Shown: positions 9,166-17,749 of the stretch, one piece after another
How the letters are laid out: every line of letters starts with the position of its first letter
Numbering within the stretch: the first letter of the stretch is position 1
NCBI GenBank assembly: GCA_943788235.1
Contig: CALSPM010000004.1
Span: 1-64,000, forward strand
DNA length: 64,000 nt
Reading direction: 5' to 3'
DNA from: an uncultured Cyclobacteriaceae bacterium
Lineage (GTDB): Bacteria; Bacteroidota; Bacteroidia; Cytophagales; Cyclobacteriaceae
Translations under genes and position numbers: made by a program
Notes under the pieces: generated by a model
What the model saw: the letters and a program-made list of their open reading frames with translations, nothing else
Told to the model about the DNA's origin: nothing
Databases searched by the model: none

Positions 9166-9353
9166 TTTCTACTAAAGTAATTTTTCTTATTTAAGCTATA
9201 TAGTATCCAGCCAGGGTAAATAATGAAAAAAGGAATATCTAAAAATTCAAATGACTGAGGATTAATTATCAATGTTCTAAGACCAAATAGAAGTACGACA
9301 ACAGCTGAAATAAATCCTATCGTGTCATGATGACTTTTAATTTTTCCCCACAT
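9162..9353 (-). CDS. Small two-helix membrane protein
   Basis: 63 residues: a charged N terminus (MWGKIKSHHDT), a hydrophobic segment (about 12-30), then FFIIYPGWILYSL (about 42-54). A decayed paralogue lies at 36870-37071 (about 60 percent identical by eye). It overlaps the start of 8614-9165 by ATGA. M1 leader upstream with TAGTTTTA. No known family recognised. Confidence 0.7.
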   Translation of the reverse strand: MWGKIKSHHDTIGFISAVVVLLFGLRTLIINPQSFEFLDIPFFIIYPGWILYSLNKKNYFSRK

Positions 9354-9659
9354 ATTGGTTGGTTTTGGTTATTTAAAACTAATAATTACTCTCCACTCTC
9401 AGTGAATATTTCTCAACCAAAGGTACTGCTCTAGTCCAATTTAATTTTATGTCATGGATTTGAGCTACGACAAAATCAAGAAGTTATACCAGAAGAAAAA
9501 ATACAAATTATTTATAGGTGCGTATCAGTGGATTCAACTGGGCATGTGTTTGCCGATATGAATTTTAGGGATACATCGGCTCAAGTTGGAATGCGCGGGA
9601 GGAAGCTGCTCCATTGATGATCCTGAGCGTGAAGCCTGTGGGTCGTCAGCTCACCAATC
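9354..9659. repeat. Type I block: complete M1 plus extended M2
   Basis: M1 runs about 9356-9560 and carries a 35-codon frame starting MDLSYDKIKKLYQKKKYK. M2 (about 9575-9645) is longer than usual. Upstream of CSIDDPEREACGS it still shows IHRLKLECAGG, homologous to IHKLKREEAGG at window position 10-48. This copy links M1, M2 and the frame entering at base 1. Confidence 0.8.
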
Positions 9660-9682
9660 GTCTTCTTCTTTTGACAGAAGAC
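9660..9682. terminator. S hairpin after a SPOR gene
   Basis: GTCTTCT and AGAAGAC form a perfect 7-bp stem 15-40 bases past the SPOR stop. There is no T run, so it may be a 3'-end stabiliser rather than a terminator. Repeated at 27241-27263. Confidence 0.4.
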
Positions 9683-9697
9683 TTGACCACTTTAGGA

Positions 9698-10228
9698 TCA
9701 ATATTTTAATACCCATAACTGCTCATCGAATTCATCTTTGTATTTATCCAGTCCAACATTCGCTTTGTCAAGGGTTTCATATTCGAAGAGAGCTACCCTC
9801 GTAAAATATCGGACATGAAAATCCAGGATGATGATAACATCTGACCCCGATAAAATCAATTTTTCAGCATAATCGAATGCCAAGTCATTGTCTAAAAAAC
9901 TAGCCACAATTAAATAATATTTATCTAATGGCTGACTTATTTCGGATATCGCTCCAATTGCTTTTGGTGCAGATTCCAGTTCAGGGGGATCTGTCTTAAC
10001 TTCAGGTTCAATGACTTCTTCAATCACGGGTTCAGGTATTATTTCTTTTTTTACCTCTTTTTTAACTTCAGCTTTAATGACTGAATCACCTAGCATTGAT
10101 GCAGTCGGTTTGGGGTCCTCAGTCATGTACAATTCAGTAATTTTGCTCGGTAGAATGTCGAACATGTACAATAAAGTAATACCGATAACAGAGGCAAATA
10201 CCAAGAGTAGGATTAAATATTTTCTCAT
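9698..10228 (-). CDS. Membrane-anchored SPOR-domain protein (copy 1 of 3)
   Basis: 176 residues: an N-terminal membrane anchor (about 5-22), a Pro/Glu/Lys-rich linker with KKEIIPEPVIEEVIEPEVK, and a C-terminal SPOR-like domain (about 103-176; YYLIVASFLDNDLAFDYAEK, then TRVALFEYETLDKANVGLDK). SPOR domains bind denuded glycan strands of peptidoglycan, so a periplasmic or septal location is likely. Copies 2 and 3 are at 24651-25241 and 27279-27770. Leader type shared with those copies (AAAACCTTC...CCTTTCAACATT). Confidence 0.83.
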   Translation of the reverse strand: MRKYLILLLVFASVIGITLLYMFDILPSKITELYMTEDPKPTASMLGDSVIKAEVKKEVKKEIIPEPVIEEVIEPEVKTDPPELESAPKAIGAISEISQPLDKYYLIVASFLDNDLAFDYAEKLILSGSDVIIILDFHVRYFTRVALFEYETLDKANVGLDKYKDEFDEQLWVLKY

Positions 10229-10362
10229 AATGCAATGTTGAAAGGTCGAAGGTTTTTACCGCTTAAAGTGATTAATCAATTTAATCCTTTTTTAAACAAC
10301 CACAAAAAACTCCTAGAGTCACCACACCCTAGGAGTTGGTTTAAACTTTTAAATTATTTATT
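10229..10362. promoter_or_regulatory. SPOR-type leader plus T hairpin
   Basis: The leader on the minus strand reads GGTAAAAACCTTCGACC then TTTCAACATTGCATT before ATG. T lies at 10308-10337. The same pair precedes the other two SPOR genes, and the leader alone precedes 13844-14224. Confidence 0.55.
10308..10337 (-). terminator. T hairpin
   Basis: AACTCCTAG/CTAGGAGTT perfect stem followed by T6 on the minus strand, about 25 bases past the 10363-11046 stop. Here it sits exactly where a terminator of that gene should be. Confidence 0.75.
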
Positions 10363-11046
10363 TTATTTATAAACTTTAAGAATTTCTGCTATGTAGTCTT
10401 TTACAGCTACACTATTACCTCTTTCAGCGATTAGTTTTGTGAACTCACTGTTACTTTGCAATTTGTCGTAAAGCATCAAATGGTCCTCACGATTTTTTCC
10501 TGTAAGAGCTACCCAATGTGTTGCATTATCTGGTCTTTGTAAATCATAAGTTCCAAATCCAACAACTCTTCCCTGAAAATCATTTTTAAATTTTTTTACA
10601 ATCTTATCATGTCCAATTTTAAATTGTTTTGGATTTTCAGGTATGTAATCCCATATGTGTACATAATTGTTTTCTTCAGTGTTCCCTTCTTGCCAACTTA
10701 AAATTCTTCCTGAATATTCATTGGTAGTTTCAACCATATTACTGTATTTTGCCCAAAAGGCTTGTCCTTTATCTTCATTACCTCCTTCAAACCATTCAAG
10801 ACCTAGTGGAGTAAACCATATTACTCGGTGCGTAGCTTCATTGTTTTTTTGTTTTCGGAGACGCTCAATTATGATTTGAGCCCCATTTAAAAGTTTCACA
10901 CTCTCCAAAGCCACATCGTGTGCTTCTATAAGATCATCCTCGAAACCTTCTTTGACTATGACTTCACTAACTCCAAAAGACATTGTTTGGGCTGACAGTA
11001 CAACAGTTGCAAGTAGACTCGATAAAACTAGAAGTATTTTTCTCAT
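10363..11046 (-). CDS. Secreted paralogue-family protein
   Basis: 227 residues, signal peptide about 1-19 (VVLSAQ). Two related halves: MSFGVSEVIVKEGFEDDLIE ... HRVIWFTPLGLEWFEGG and YVHIWDYIPENPKQFKIGHD ... THWVALTGKNREDHLMLY. The layout (strand, helix with FEDDLIEAHD, strand, helix) suggests a tandem dimeric alpha/beta-barrel fold. This is inference. A truncated copy lies at 27917-28258 next to another SPOR gene in the same arrangement. Function unknown. Confidence 0.75.
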   Translation of the reverse strand: MRKILLVLSSLLATVVLSAQTMSFGVSEVIVKEGFEDDLIEAHDVALESVKLLNGAQIIIERLRKQKNNEATHRVIWFTPLGLEWFEGGNEDKGQAFWAKYSNMVETTNEYSGRILSWQEGNTEENNYVHIWDYIPENPKQFKIGHDKIVKKFKNDFQGRVVGFGTYDLQRPDNATHWVALTGKNREDHLMLYDKLQSNSEFTKLIAERGNSVAVKDYIAEILKVYK

Positions 11047-11375
11047 TTTATTTGATTTTTTTAGGTTGATAAAAGTTTTAAAAAAGCAATATAAAAAAAA
11101 ACTTCTAGAGTCACCACACCCTATGAGTTATCTAAACAAAATCAATAAGTTTTCATCTCAACACTTCATGAAATACTTCCCTCTCTAACACCTCAAAATA
11201 AGCCTCAAACTCCCTCCAATATCACCTCTTTAGAAAAATACTCACAAGTACTATTAATCTCCTTTAAAACGGCTGTATGCATGCCAGATTTAAGCACTCC
11301 AACTCTGTAGTAATCCTTAGCTTTATCACTTACTTTAATCTTGCCATGCGCTCGCTTCTTATGTATTTCTTTGAC
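11047..11375. repeat. Leader, T and extended M3
   Basis: Leader with TTTATCAACCTAAAAAAATC on the minus strand, an imperfect T (11100-11129) and long M3 (about 11150-11375). M3 can be followed upstream on the minus strand to KEIHKKRAHGKIKVSDKAKD. The IS left end cuts it at 11376. One extra base (CTCCCTCC) breaks its frame. Confidence 0.7.
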
Positions 11376-11432
11376 TGTATGTCGTCAAATAAAAGTGGAC
11401 TTTTTCAGATATAAATTAAGCGAGTGTTGATA

Positions 11433-12401
11433 CTAATTTAAATAATTAATTTGATTCTGCTTTTTTCGTTCAATTAAAGTTTGTTGTTTGATTTTTTCCC
11501 TATGCCTAAGTTTTCGTTCTCCAGTTCCATAATAGACCTCAGAAGGAGTAAGGTTATTGATGGACTCATGGTATCTTTCATAGTTGTAATACTGAACAAA
11601 TTGCTTCATTTTAGACTCTAGCTGCCCTGGGCTGTAATAATTATCCAGTTTCACTACATTTTTCATTGATCTGTGATATCGTTCAATTTTACCCTGAGTT
11701 TGTGGATGAAGCGGTCGACCTCGTACATGTTTCATGTTTCGATCATTTAAATATTCTGCTAATTCAATAGATAGGTAACACGATCCATTATCAGATAGTA
11801 ACTTTGGAGGAGCATGGGTTTGTGCGACTAATAAGGCCTCATCCAAGGTCTGTTTTACATCCTCTGCCTTCATAGTGGCACACAACTTCCAGTTGACAAT
11901 AAAACGACTGTAATCATCCAATATGGTTGATAAGTAATACCATCCCCATCCAACTATTTTAAAATAGGTGAAGTCTGTTTGCCACATCTGATTTACTGAA
12001 GTGGTTTTATCTTGAAAACTATCAGAGGCACTCATAATCCTGAATGAAGGAGTTGTGATAAGACCATTGAGCTTTAATATCCTATACACACTCGACTCAC
12101 TGATATAATAACTGTATTTATCTATGATATGCCATGCCAGCTCTCTAGATGATAACTCAGGGCGTTCTAAAGCAATCTCAACCACTTTATCTCTGTCAGC
12201 TAAGTTGATCTTATTCCAAACTTCTTTCCTATTACCAGACCTTCGAGCCAAGCCATCATATCCATGCTGTTGGTAGCCATTATACCATTTGTAAAAGGTA
12301 GTTTTATTCACTTTTAGTTGCCTGAGAGTTCTGATAACACCAAGATCACTTTGCTCTACAAGACGGATGATCTCCATCTTTTCGTTTTGACTGTAATGCA
12401 T
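11433..12401 (-). CDS. IS3-family transposase OrfB (DDE integrase core)
   Basis: 322 residues. N-terminal helix-turn-helix (about 1-60, TLRQLKVNKTTFYKWYNGY), then an rve integrase core with D143 (QTDFTYFK), D204 (LLSDNGSCY) and E240 (GKIERYHRSMK); the last two are 35 residues apart, as IS3 enzymes require. It starts 14 bases after OrfA on the minus strand, so OrfB may be made by frameshifting or by independent initiation. The final codons lie 57 bp from the IS end. Confidence 0.93.
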   Translation of the reverse strand: MHYSQNEKMEIIRLVEQSDLGVIRTLRQLKVNKTTFYKWYNGYQQHGYDGLARRSGNRKEVWNKINLADRDKVVEIALERPELSSRELAWHIIDKYSYYISESSVYRILKLNGLITTPSFRIMSASDSFQDKTTSVNQMWQTDFTYFKIVGWGWYYLSTILDDYSRFIVNWKLCATMKAEDVKQTLDEALLVAQTHAPPKLLSDNGSCYLSIELAEYLNDRNMKHVRGRPLHPQTQGKIERYHRSMKNVVKLDNYYSPGQLESKMKQFVQYYNYERYHESINNLTPSEVYYGTGERKLRHREKIKQQTLIERKKQNQINYLN

Positions 12402-12415
12402 GTACTTCTTCCTCT

Positions 12416-12763
12416 TTACTCGGGTGAGCCAATGTTTTTTTTCAAGTCTCTCACTTCTAGTGAAAGATCTGCCACAAGTTCCTTTAAAGAGGCGTTCTCC
12501 CCTTTTAATTCTTGAACCTCTGAGGTATTGGCTTCTCGCATGGTATCACCATTTAACCTGTGCTTGCCAGCTTCCATGAAATCCTTACTCCACTTGTAAT
12601 AGTTTGCTTGATGAATGCCTTCCCTACGACAGAGTTCAGCAATACTCAACTCACCTCGAATACCCTCAATTACAATTCTGATCTTTTCTTCTGAATTATA
12701 TGCCTTGCGTGTCTTCCTTTTTAGTTCACTAATTAATGAACTTGCATTTCTCTTCTTTCCCAT
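12416..12763 (-). CDS. IS3-family OrfA (transposase helix-turn-helix subunit)
   Basis: 115 residues. HTH_Tnp_1 pattern: RKAYNSEEKIRIVIEGIRG, SIAELCRREGIHQANYYKWS (about 16-58), then a coiled coil rich in leucine heptads (VQELKGENASLKELVADLSL). This subunit binds the IS ends and joins OrfB. Its first 62 codons are repeated in the adjacent fragment at 12850-13032. Confidence 0.92.
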   Translation of the reverse strand: MGKKRNASSLISELKRKTRKAYNSEEKIRIVIEGIRGELSIAELCRREGIHQANYYKWSKDFMEAGKHRLNGDTMREANTSEVQELKGENASLKELVADLSLEVRDLKKNIGSPE

Positions 12764-12849
12764 TGTAGTTAAATTTAAGTGTTTACTCTGTTTAAAACAC
12801 TCTCTTATAATTTAACCCTTATTAGTTCACTTTTTGCTGACGGTATACA

Positions 12850-13118
12850 ATCCTTACTCCACTTGTAATAGTTTGCTTGATGAATGCCTTCCCTACGACA
12901 GAGTTCAGCAATACTCAACTCACCTCGAATACCCTCAATTACAATTCTGATCTTTTCCTCTGAATTATACGCCTTGCGTGTCTTCCTTTTTAGTTCACTA
13001 ATTAATGAACTTGCATTTCTCTTCTTTCCCATTGTAGTTAAATTTAAGTGTTTACTCTGTTTAAAACACGCTCTTATAATTTAACCCTTATTAGTTCACT
13101 TTTTGCTGACGGTATACA
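12850..13118 (-). mobile_element. Partial second copy of the IS right end
   Basis: Nearly identical to 12581-12849. It contains the first codons of OrfA (MGKKRNASSLISELKRKTRK...) and the TGACGGTATACA terminus, and is cut off within OrfA at the joint with the full IS. A frame of 75 codons (12805-13032) runs across the joint but ends in IS-terminal sequence, so it is not a functional OrfA. Confidence 0.88.
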
Positions 13119-13843
13119 CTTTGTAGGTGTTTAACAATGGATTCAGCTGGGTATGTTTATGCCGATATGAGGTTGAAAGGGGAGCCGCTCCATAGATGAT
13201 CCTGAGTGTGAAGTTTGTGGGTTATAAAAATAAGGACAATCAAAACAGAAAGAGAGAAGCCTGCTTATCATGCCCTTAAAAACCAACGAAAACCAAACAC
13301 TTATATGAAAACTTAAAATTGGCAAGGATGAATTGCTTTCTCATTTAAATTCTCATAAAGAAATGTTAAAATAGCTTCTTAAAGAGTGTTAAAAAAAGCA
13401 TCTAATAAACCGCATTATAGGAGCTATTTCATAAATTCAACAGTATCTCCTCACCTCAATTTCCTCTCTAATACTTCAAAATACGTACCCAAAAGGGTTA
13501 TCAAAACATACCAATATTTACTAGCACACCCATAAAGGCTCGTCTGAAGGCTTATTTAAGTTGAAAATACCAATATAAAAGTAGAATTTTAATCAAAACA
13601 CTTCGTTTCTTTAATGTGTAATAATTAGTGGGCAGTATAAAGTATGCAATTGTTTTATTTTTATTTTTTTCAATATTGATCGAATATTGGTTTTCTCAGA
13701 TCGAACAATTTGAGGCCTCCCGAATAGGGGTAGCAATATTAACAGATGACACCTCTTCTTATAGACTTAGCTCTAATTTTATAACGTAACTTTATTACCA
13801 ATGAGAATTAAAGTTATCAAGCGACTTTCTTTCTTCTACTTTT
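13119..13843. repeat. M1/M2, M6 and M3 start, then unique DNA
   Basis: Partial M1 and M2 (13119-13225), M6 with tail (about 13228-13400), and only the beginning of M3 (about 13430-13485). From 13490 to 13843 I see no gene. A near-palindrome CAATATTGATCGAATATTG lies at about 13671-13689. Confidence 0.6.
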
Positions 13844-14224
13844 TTAATTGTCCTTAGGTTTTATATAAGTAAATAATGCCAAAGCCACCATTATAATATC
13901 AGGGGTAAAATCTGCGATACCTGCATTCGTGAGTGGAGAAGTTGCCAGATTGTAAAAACCAATAAAGCCAGGTATGTAGGCGATCAGAAAAGCTAATAGA
14001 ATTCTTTTCGCATACTTCTTCTCCACATCTCGTAAAAACAGTAATATCAAACCAATCATAAAGAATATTGAACTTATGGCATATTGAAATAAGATTAAGA
14101 CCTTCTTTGCCTCTTCTCCGACATTAAACATCATATCTACGGACATATCTGCAAGTAGTGGATATAAAATAGATTGGAGAATCATTATAATTCCGATTAT
14201 TGTGAGTGTTAATTTAGTTTTCAT
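13844..14224 (-). CDS. Four-helix membrane protein
   Basis: 126 residues with four hydrophobic segments (about 5-27, 42-64, 75-96, 103-121). The first could also be read as a signal. It resembles small DUF4345-type inner-membrane proteins only in layout. The leader is the SPOR type (AAAACCTTCCCCCTTTCAAC), so this leader is not tied to one gene family. Function unknown. Confidence 0.65.
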   Translation of the reverse strand: MKTKLTLTIIGIIMILQSILYPLLADMSVDMMFNVGEEAKKVLILFQYAISSIFFMIGLILLFLRDVEKKYAKRILLAFLIAYIPGFIGFYNLATSPLTNAGIADFTPDIIMVALALFTYIKPKDN

Positions 14225-14407
14225 TTTTCGAATGATTTAATTTTAAAAAAAAGTAATGTTGAAAGGGGGAAGGTTTTTACCCCTTATAATTTAGACAAAT
14301 TTAATAATTTTTTAAACCTCCACAAAAAACTCCTGAGATAGCAAAGCCTAGGAAACAGCTCCATTGATAATTCTGAGTGTGAAGCCTGTGGTTCTTAGCT
14401 CTGTTAT
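14225..14407. repeat. SPOR-type leader, T remnant and M2
   Basis: Leader 14225-14300, a decayed T (14329-14353, CTCCTGAG/CCTAGGA), then M2 (about 14353-14399) directly joined. Confidence 0.6.
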
Positions 14408-14794
14408 TTAATCATCTTTACCTCTTTTCCAGCCAATAAAAGCAAAATTAATTGATATAGTAAGCAATATAAATACAGGAGGAGGTGGTCCAGAATGTAT
14501 TGCTAAATGATGAAATGATCCAGCCAAGATTAAAATAATCCCAATTACTATATTACCAAATAATAGTAGTTTCTTGCTAGAGTTATCCTTCATTTTACTT
14601 CCTAAGAACCATAAAAGACCCAATGATATAAACATAATTCCATTTATATCTCCCCAGCCTCTCGTTGCAGTTAGCGCTTCCGTATTTTCATAATATGGTA
14701 AGACCTGAGGCATTAACCAAAGGGTAGCTAAGACAAATATGCCGAGTATAACAAAGCATAAGGATGAAATTTTATGACAAGTATTTGTTTTCAT
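14408..14794 (-). CDS. Four-helix membrane protein
   Basis: 128 residues: hydrophobic segments about 11-28, 49-65, 76-92, 103-119. The conserved-looking string TRGWGDINGIMFISLGLLWF lies between helices 1 and 2. A His/Pro-rich loop (HHLAIHSGPPPPVF) sits before the last helix. The leader matches those of 801, 4217 and 10363 (TATCAACCTAAACAATC). Not recognised. Confidence 0.65.
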   Translation of the reverse strand: MKTNTCHKISSLCFVILGIFVLATLWLMPQVLPYYENTEALTATRGWGDINGIMFISLGLLWFLGSKMKDNSSKKLLLFGNIVIGIILILAGSFHHLAIHSGPPPPVFILLTISINFAFIGWKRGKDD

Positions 14795-15113
14795 TTTGTT
14801 GATTGTTTAGGTTGATAAAAATTTGGGATGTCAATATAAAAAAAATCTTCAACATCACCCCAACAGCTCATGAATACCTCCCTCTCTAACACCCCAAAAT
14901 AAGCCTCAAATTCCTCCAATATCACCTCTTTAGAGGAATACTCATAAGTACTATTAATCTTCTCTAAAACGGCTGCATGCATCCCAGATTAAAGTACTCC
15001 AACCCTGTCTTAGCTCTAACTGAGCGGTTAAATCGATTAATTTTTTTTTGGATTAGAATGTAAATTTATTTCCTTTGCCCGTTAATTAATCATAAATTAA
15101 AACGTAATAATAA
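14795..15113. repeat. Leader, T trace and M3
   Basis: M3 runs about 14860-14995 on the minus strand. A 63-codon frame here (14791-14982) is M3 fused out of frame into the leader and is not considered a gene. From 15000 to 15113 lies the AT-rich upstream region of the plus-strand gene. Confidence 0.6.
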
Positions 15114-15800
15114 ATGAAAAACTTTTTAACAACTTTTTTATCGTTTTGCACTTTTTTCGCAAGCGCACAATATTGCATATTTTTTGAATTTGAGGCAAAA
15201 GAACCAGAAATGGTTGTATCAACCTTGAAAGGTATGATGGATACAGATTGGGGTAAAAACATTCAAGGCTCAAAATCACTTTTTTCTTTGAATTTTAACG
15301 GTAATAACCAGGCTACTCACACTGTACAATTCTGTTTTCAAGACGAAGCTGGATTACAATCATTTATGACCTCTTGGGGCCAGTCAACAGATGCACAATT
15401 ATTTGGAGAAAAATTAGGAAAATTTACCAATAATGTATCCCAATCAATAAATACGCCTGCATGGTACAAAAATGATTGGTCAAATGATAATGTATTCATG
15501 ATTTACCAGATGGAAGTATCAAACCCTTCCAAATATGTGCAAGAATTTGCTGCTTTTTCCCAGAAAATGGCACCGAAGTTAGGTTTTGAGAATAGTTCAT
15601 ACGGTGTAGGTTATCCCATCGTAGGCAAGACAGATGACTTTTCCCATTTTGTTTGGATTGGCTCACCAGATATCAAAACTGCGCTAGCAGGGACAAAAAA
15701 AATGTTTTTAGATCCTGAATTTGCTATTTTTTCGAAAAAAGTTAGCGATATAAGAAAAGTAGTCAATACCATGATGATGGTTCGATTGGCAGACTTTTAA
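15114..15800 (+). CDS. Secreted paralogue-family protein, plus-strand member
   Basis: 228 residues, signal peptide about 1-18 (TFFASAQ). The two-half pattern is clear: YCIFFEFEAKEPEMVVSTLK ... THTVQFCFQDEAGLQSFM and VFMIYQMEVSNPSKYVQEFA ... FSHFVWIGSPDIKTALAGTK. This second half matches the ABM-like pattern better than the other copies. It has its own strong terminator. No leader of the M1 type is visible upstream. Function unknown. Confidence 0.75.
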   Translation: MKNFLTTFLSFCTFFASAQYCIFFEFEAKEPEMVVSTLKGMMDTDWGKNIQGSKSLFSLNFNGNNQATHTVQFCFQDEAGLQSFMTSWGQSTDAQLFGEKLGKFTNNVSQSINTPAWYKNDWSNDNVFMIYQMEVSNPSKYVQEFAAFSQKMAPKLGFENSSYGVGYPIVGKTDDFSHFVWIGSPDIKTALAGTKKMFLDPEFAIFSKKVSDIRKVVNTMMMVRLADF

Positions 15801-15868
15801 TCCAAAACTTTTAATCTTTTTTAAAGTTCAATTATTTAATAGACCAAAAAAATAAACTTGATATGGTA

Positions 15869-15904
15869 GCTCCTGAGGTACTCTTTACCTCAGGAGTTTT
15901 AAAT
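15869..15904 (+). terminator. Intrinsic terminator of the 15114-15800 gene
   Basis: CTCCTGAGGTA (15870-15880) pairs perfectly with TACCTCAGGAG (15886-15896), followed by TTTT. It resembles T in sequence but has a longer stem and points the other way, matching its plus-strand gene. Confidence 0.85.
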
Positions 15905-16262
15905 TTAAATAAGATTTTTATTGGTGTTTTTGCTTGAATCGATCAAATTAGTTTCACATCAACACCTCATGAAATACTTCCTTCTCTAACACCTCAAAAT
16001 AAGCCTCAAACTCCTCCAATATCACCTCTTTAGAGAAATACTCACAAGTACTATTAATCTCCTTTAAAACGGCTGTATGCATGCCCGATTTGAGTACTAT
16101 TTAGACAAGCTTTAAAGCTATTGTGAAGACGTATCAGCGTAGAATCGTATATCTCTTATTTAGCGGGAAAGGGAATGCTCTATAGAGGCTTGTATGAGCT
16201 CTATGGATTATGCTTCATCCCCTTCTACAAGGATGCCAAAGACTATGTTTGGAAGAAACGAT
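15905..16262. repeat. M3 plus M4
   Basis: M3 (about 15955-16095) and M4 (about 16096-16262). M4 is well preserved on the plus strand: after one slip it reads MLYRGLYELYGLCFIPFYKD then AKDYVWKKRFKK. This looks like the C terminus of a real protein, of a kind I cannot name with confidence. Confidence 0.65.
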
Positions 16263-16894
16263 TTAAAAAGACCTGACAGCACGTACGCTTCGCTTAATAT
16301 TTTTTAAAACTTTGCCCTGGATGCCATCAATAAAATTATGATACCACGCACTGATGTTATTATCCTGTGTAGAACTGTAATACGCATGATTCAGCAAAGC
16401 CACCTACCGTTTCTTTTTTAATGTACAATAAATTCAGTTCCATTTTAGAAGGTAAAAACCAATCATCATAGGTGATTCCATCAATTGTTATTTCATAATC
16501 AGCACAGAGTTTTGCTGCTATTATATCCTCGCTGCATCCAGCCAAAATATCTAGTGTGTTCTGTGCTCCTGTACCTATGGCAGTCTCCATCTGCTCCTGA
16601 AACCTTAGTTTCATAGCAACCCCATTCAGCCATTCCAGCTATACCCCATTCAGCTTCAGCGTTTGTGGTTTGATCTTCTGGTGCTGCAATCAACCCGTGT
16701 ACTTCTCCTGCTACATATCCATTATCGTTATCCTTAAGTATGTAAAATATAATTCCCCCTTGGTAAGTATCTCCAATTGCAACATCATCCGTAGGATCAT
16801 TAGGAACAGGTTCATCACTGTCTTTTTCGCAATTGGTAAACAATACAAGTGAACAAAGAATACTTAAGAAGAGGAGGTGTTTGAACTGTTTCAT
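16263..16894 (-). pseudogene. DUF1566 (Lcl C-terminal domain) lipoprotein, frameshifted
   Basis: The 5' part (from MKQFKHLLFLS, lipobox LVLFTNC) runs through GDTYQGGIIFYILKDNDNGY and GLIAAPEDQT, then loses frame at about 16590. The next frame continues GTGAQNTLDILAGC ... YDDWFLPSKMELNLLY. A second slip near 16385 leads to YSSTQDNNISAWYHNF and the usual end VRAVRSF-stop (16263). Joined, the product would match the intact DUF1566 proteins at 45602-46195 and 50844-51416. M1 leader upstream (TAGTTTTG box 12 bases before ATG). Confidence 0.82.
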
Positions 16895-17159
16895 ATACGA
16901 ATTCAAAACTAATAAAAATTCTCCACCCTTAGTGAATTATTCTCACCAGAAGGTATTGCTCTAGTCCAATTTAATTTGGTGTAATGGATTTAAGCTATTA
17001 AGGGTGCTATTGAAACAATGGGAGTAATGGGAATAATCCCCTTCTACAAGGATGCCAAAGACTATGTTGGAAGGAAATGATTTTAAGGATAAAAAATAAC
17101 CTCCACTCTGAGCAAATGAAGGTTAAGAAAATTACTAATGTAAAGTCTAATATTTTAGA
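16895..17159. repeat. M1 leader fused to the end of M4
   Basis: M1 leader and start of the MDLSY half (about 16917-17005) continue into the last 50 bases of M4 (about 17030-17085) instead of the rest of M1. A stem-loop AGTCTAA-TATT-TTAGACT (17144-17161) overlaps the stop of the Kazal gene and recurs at about 36424-36441. Confidence 0.6.
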
Positions 17160-17466
17160 CTAATTAGCACATTCTCCTGATGTATAGTTCTCAATTCCTG
17201 CAGCTTCCGCATAGCAATCGTTACTATATGTATTACCGTCAGAACCGCAAACAGGGCATAAATTTCTGTAACATACCACTTCATCAGCACATTCTCCTGA
17301 TAGTATAGTTCTCAATTCCTGCAGCTTCTGCATAGCAACTATTACCATATGTTATCCCATCAGAACCGCAAACAGGTGCACCCACAGCTGGACAGGCATC
17401 CCCTTCATCACAAGAACCTAGGCAATTAAAATCAAGAAAGAGTGTTAAAATTGAAAAATATTTCAT
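17160..17466 (-). pseudogene. Secreted two-domain Kazal-type protease inhibitor, frameshifted
   Basis: Domain 1: DACPAVGAPVCGSDGITYGN then SCYAEAAGIENYT. Domain 2: NLCPVCGSDGNTYSNDCYAE then AAGIENYTSGEC. Both follow the Kazal pattern C-VCGSDG-TY-N-C-A-AGI-Y-G-C. A signal peptide begins MKYFSILTLFLDF. One or two extra bases in 'aactatactatcagg' (about 17300) put domain 2 out of frame; the matching place in domain 2 reads 'aactatacatcagg'. If this is a sequencing error the gene is a normal inhibitor of serine proteases. Single-domain relative at 36443-36628. Confidence 0.8.
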
Positions 17467-17749
17467 AATTACATATGTTTAATTATTTAAACAAATCATT
17501 GCTATAATCATGCCAGAAAACATATCTTAATGAATAACAAACATGATAGGATTTTGTCTATATCTCCACCCTTAGTGAATTCTTCTCACCCGAAGGTATT
17601 GCTTGAGTCCAATTTAATTTTGTGTGATGGATTTAATCTACGCACAAATTAAGGGGCTGTACAAGAAGAAAAAGAGAAAGAAGACTACAACATGCACTAA
17701 TTAAGTGAATGTCAAGGAATACAATATTGTTGAATTTTTTGATTTTCCA
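17467..17749. repeat. M1 block
   Basis: M1 leader (about 17555-17610) and the MDLIYAQIKGLYKKKKRKK half (from about 17628). M2 is absent. Confidence 0.65.

Larger units (their letters stand above)
11376..12849 (-). mobile_element. IS3-family insertion sequence, apparently complete
   Basis: 1474 bp. The left end TGTATGTCGTCAAATAAAAG and the inverted right end TGTATACCGTCAGCAAAAAG are related imperfect inverted repeats starting with TGT. Both transposase frames are open. A partial copy of the right third follows directly at 12850-13118. No clean short target duplication is seen at the flanks (GAC before, ATC after). Fragments of the same IS lie at 19262-19437, 22076-22158, 28259-28690 and about 41040-41125. 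Confidence 0.88.

Noticed and set aside
9354-9660. M2 as a ribosomal peptide precursor (GG leader plus Cys-rich core)
   Set aside because: GGSCSIDDPECEACGS looks like a leader-core joint, but most copies lack an open upstream frame, and no maturation enzyme or transporter is nearby.
13143-13325. 60-codon minus-strand frame, also 37054-37254
   Set aside because: Both are M2/M6 read on the wrong strand. The recurring peptide (SFCFDCP) follows from the repeat and has no start context.
14791-14982. 63-codon minus-strand frame
   Set aside because: It is an M3 fragment read into the leader of the 14794 gene after a frame change, not an independent gene.
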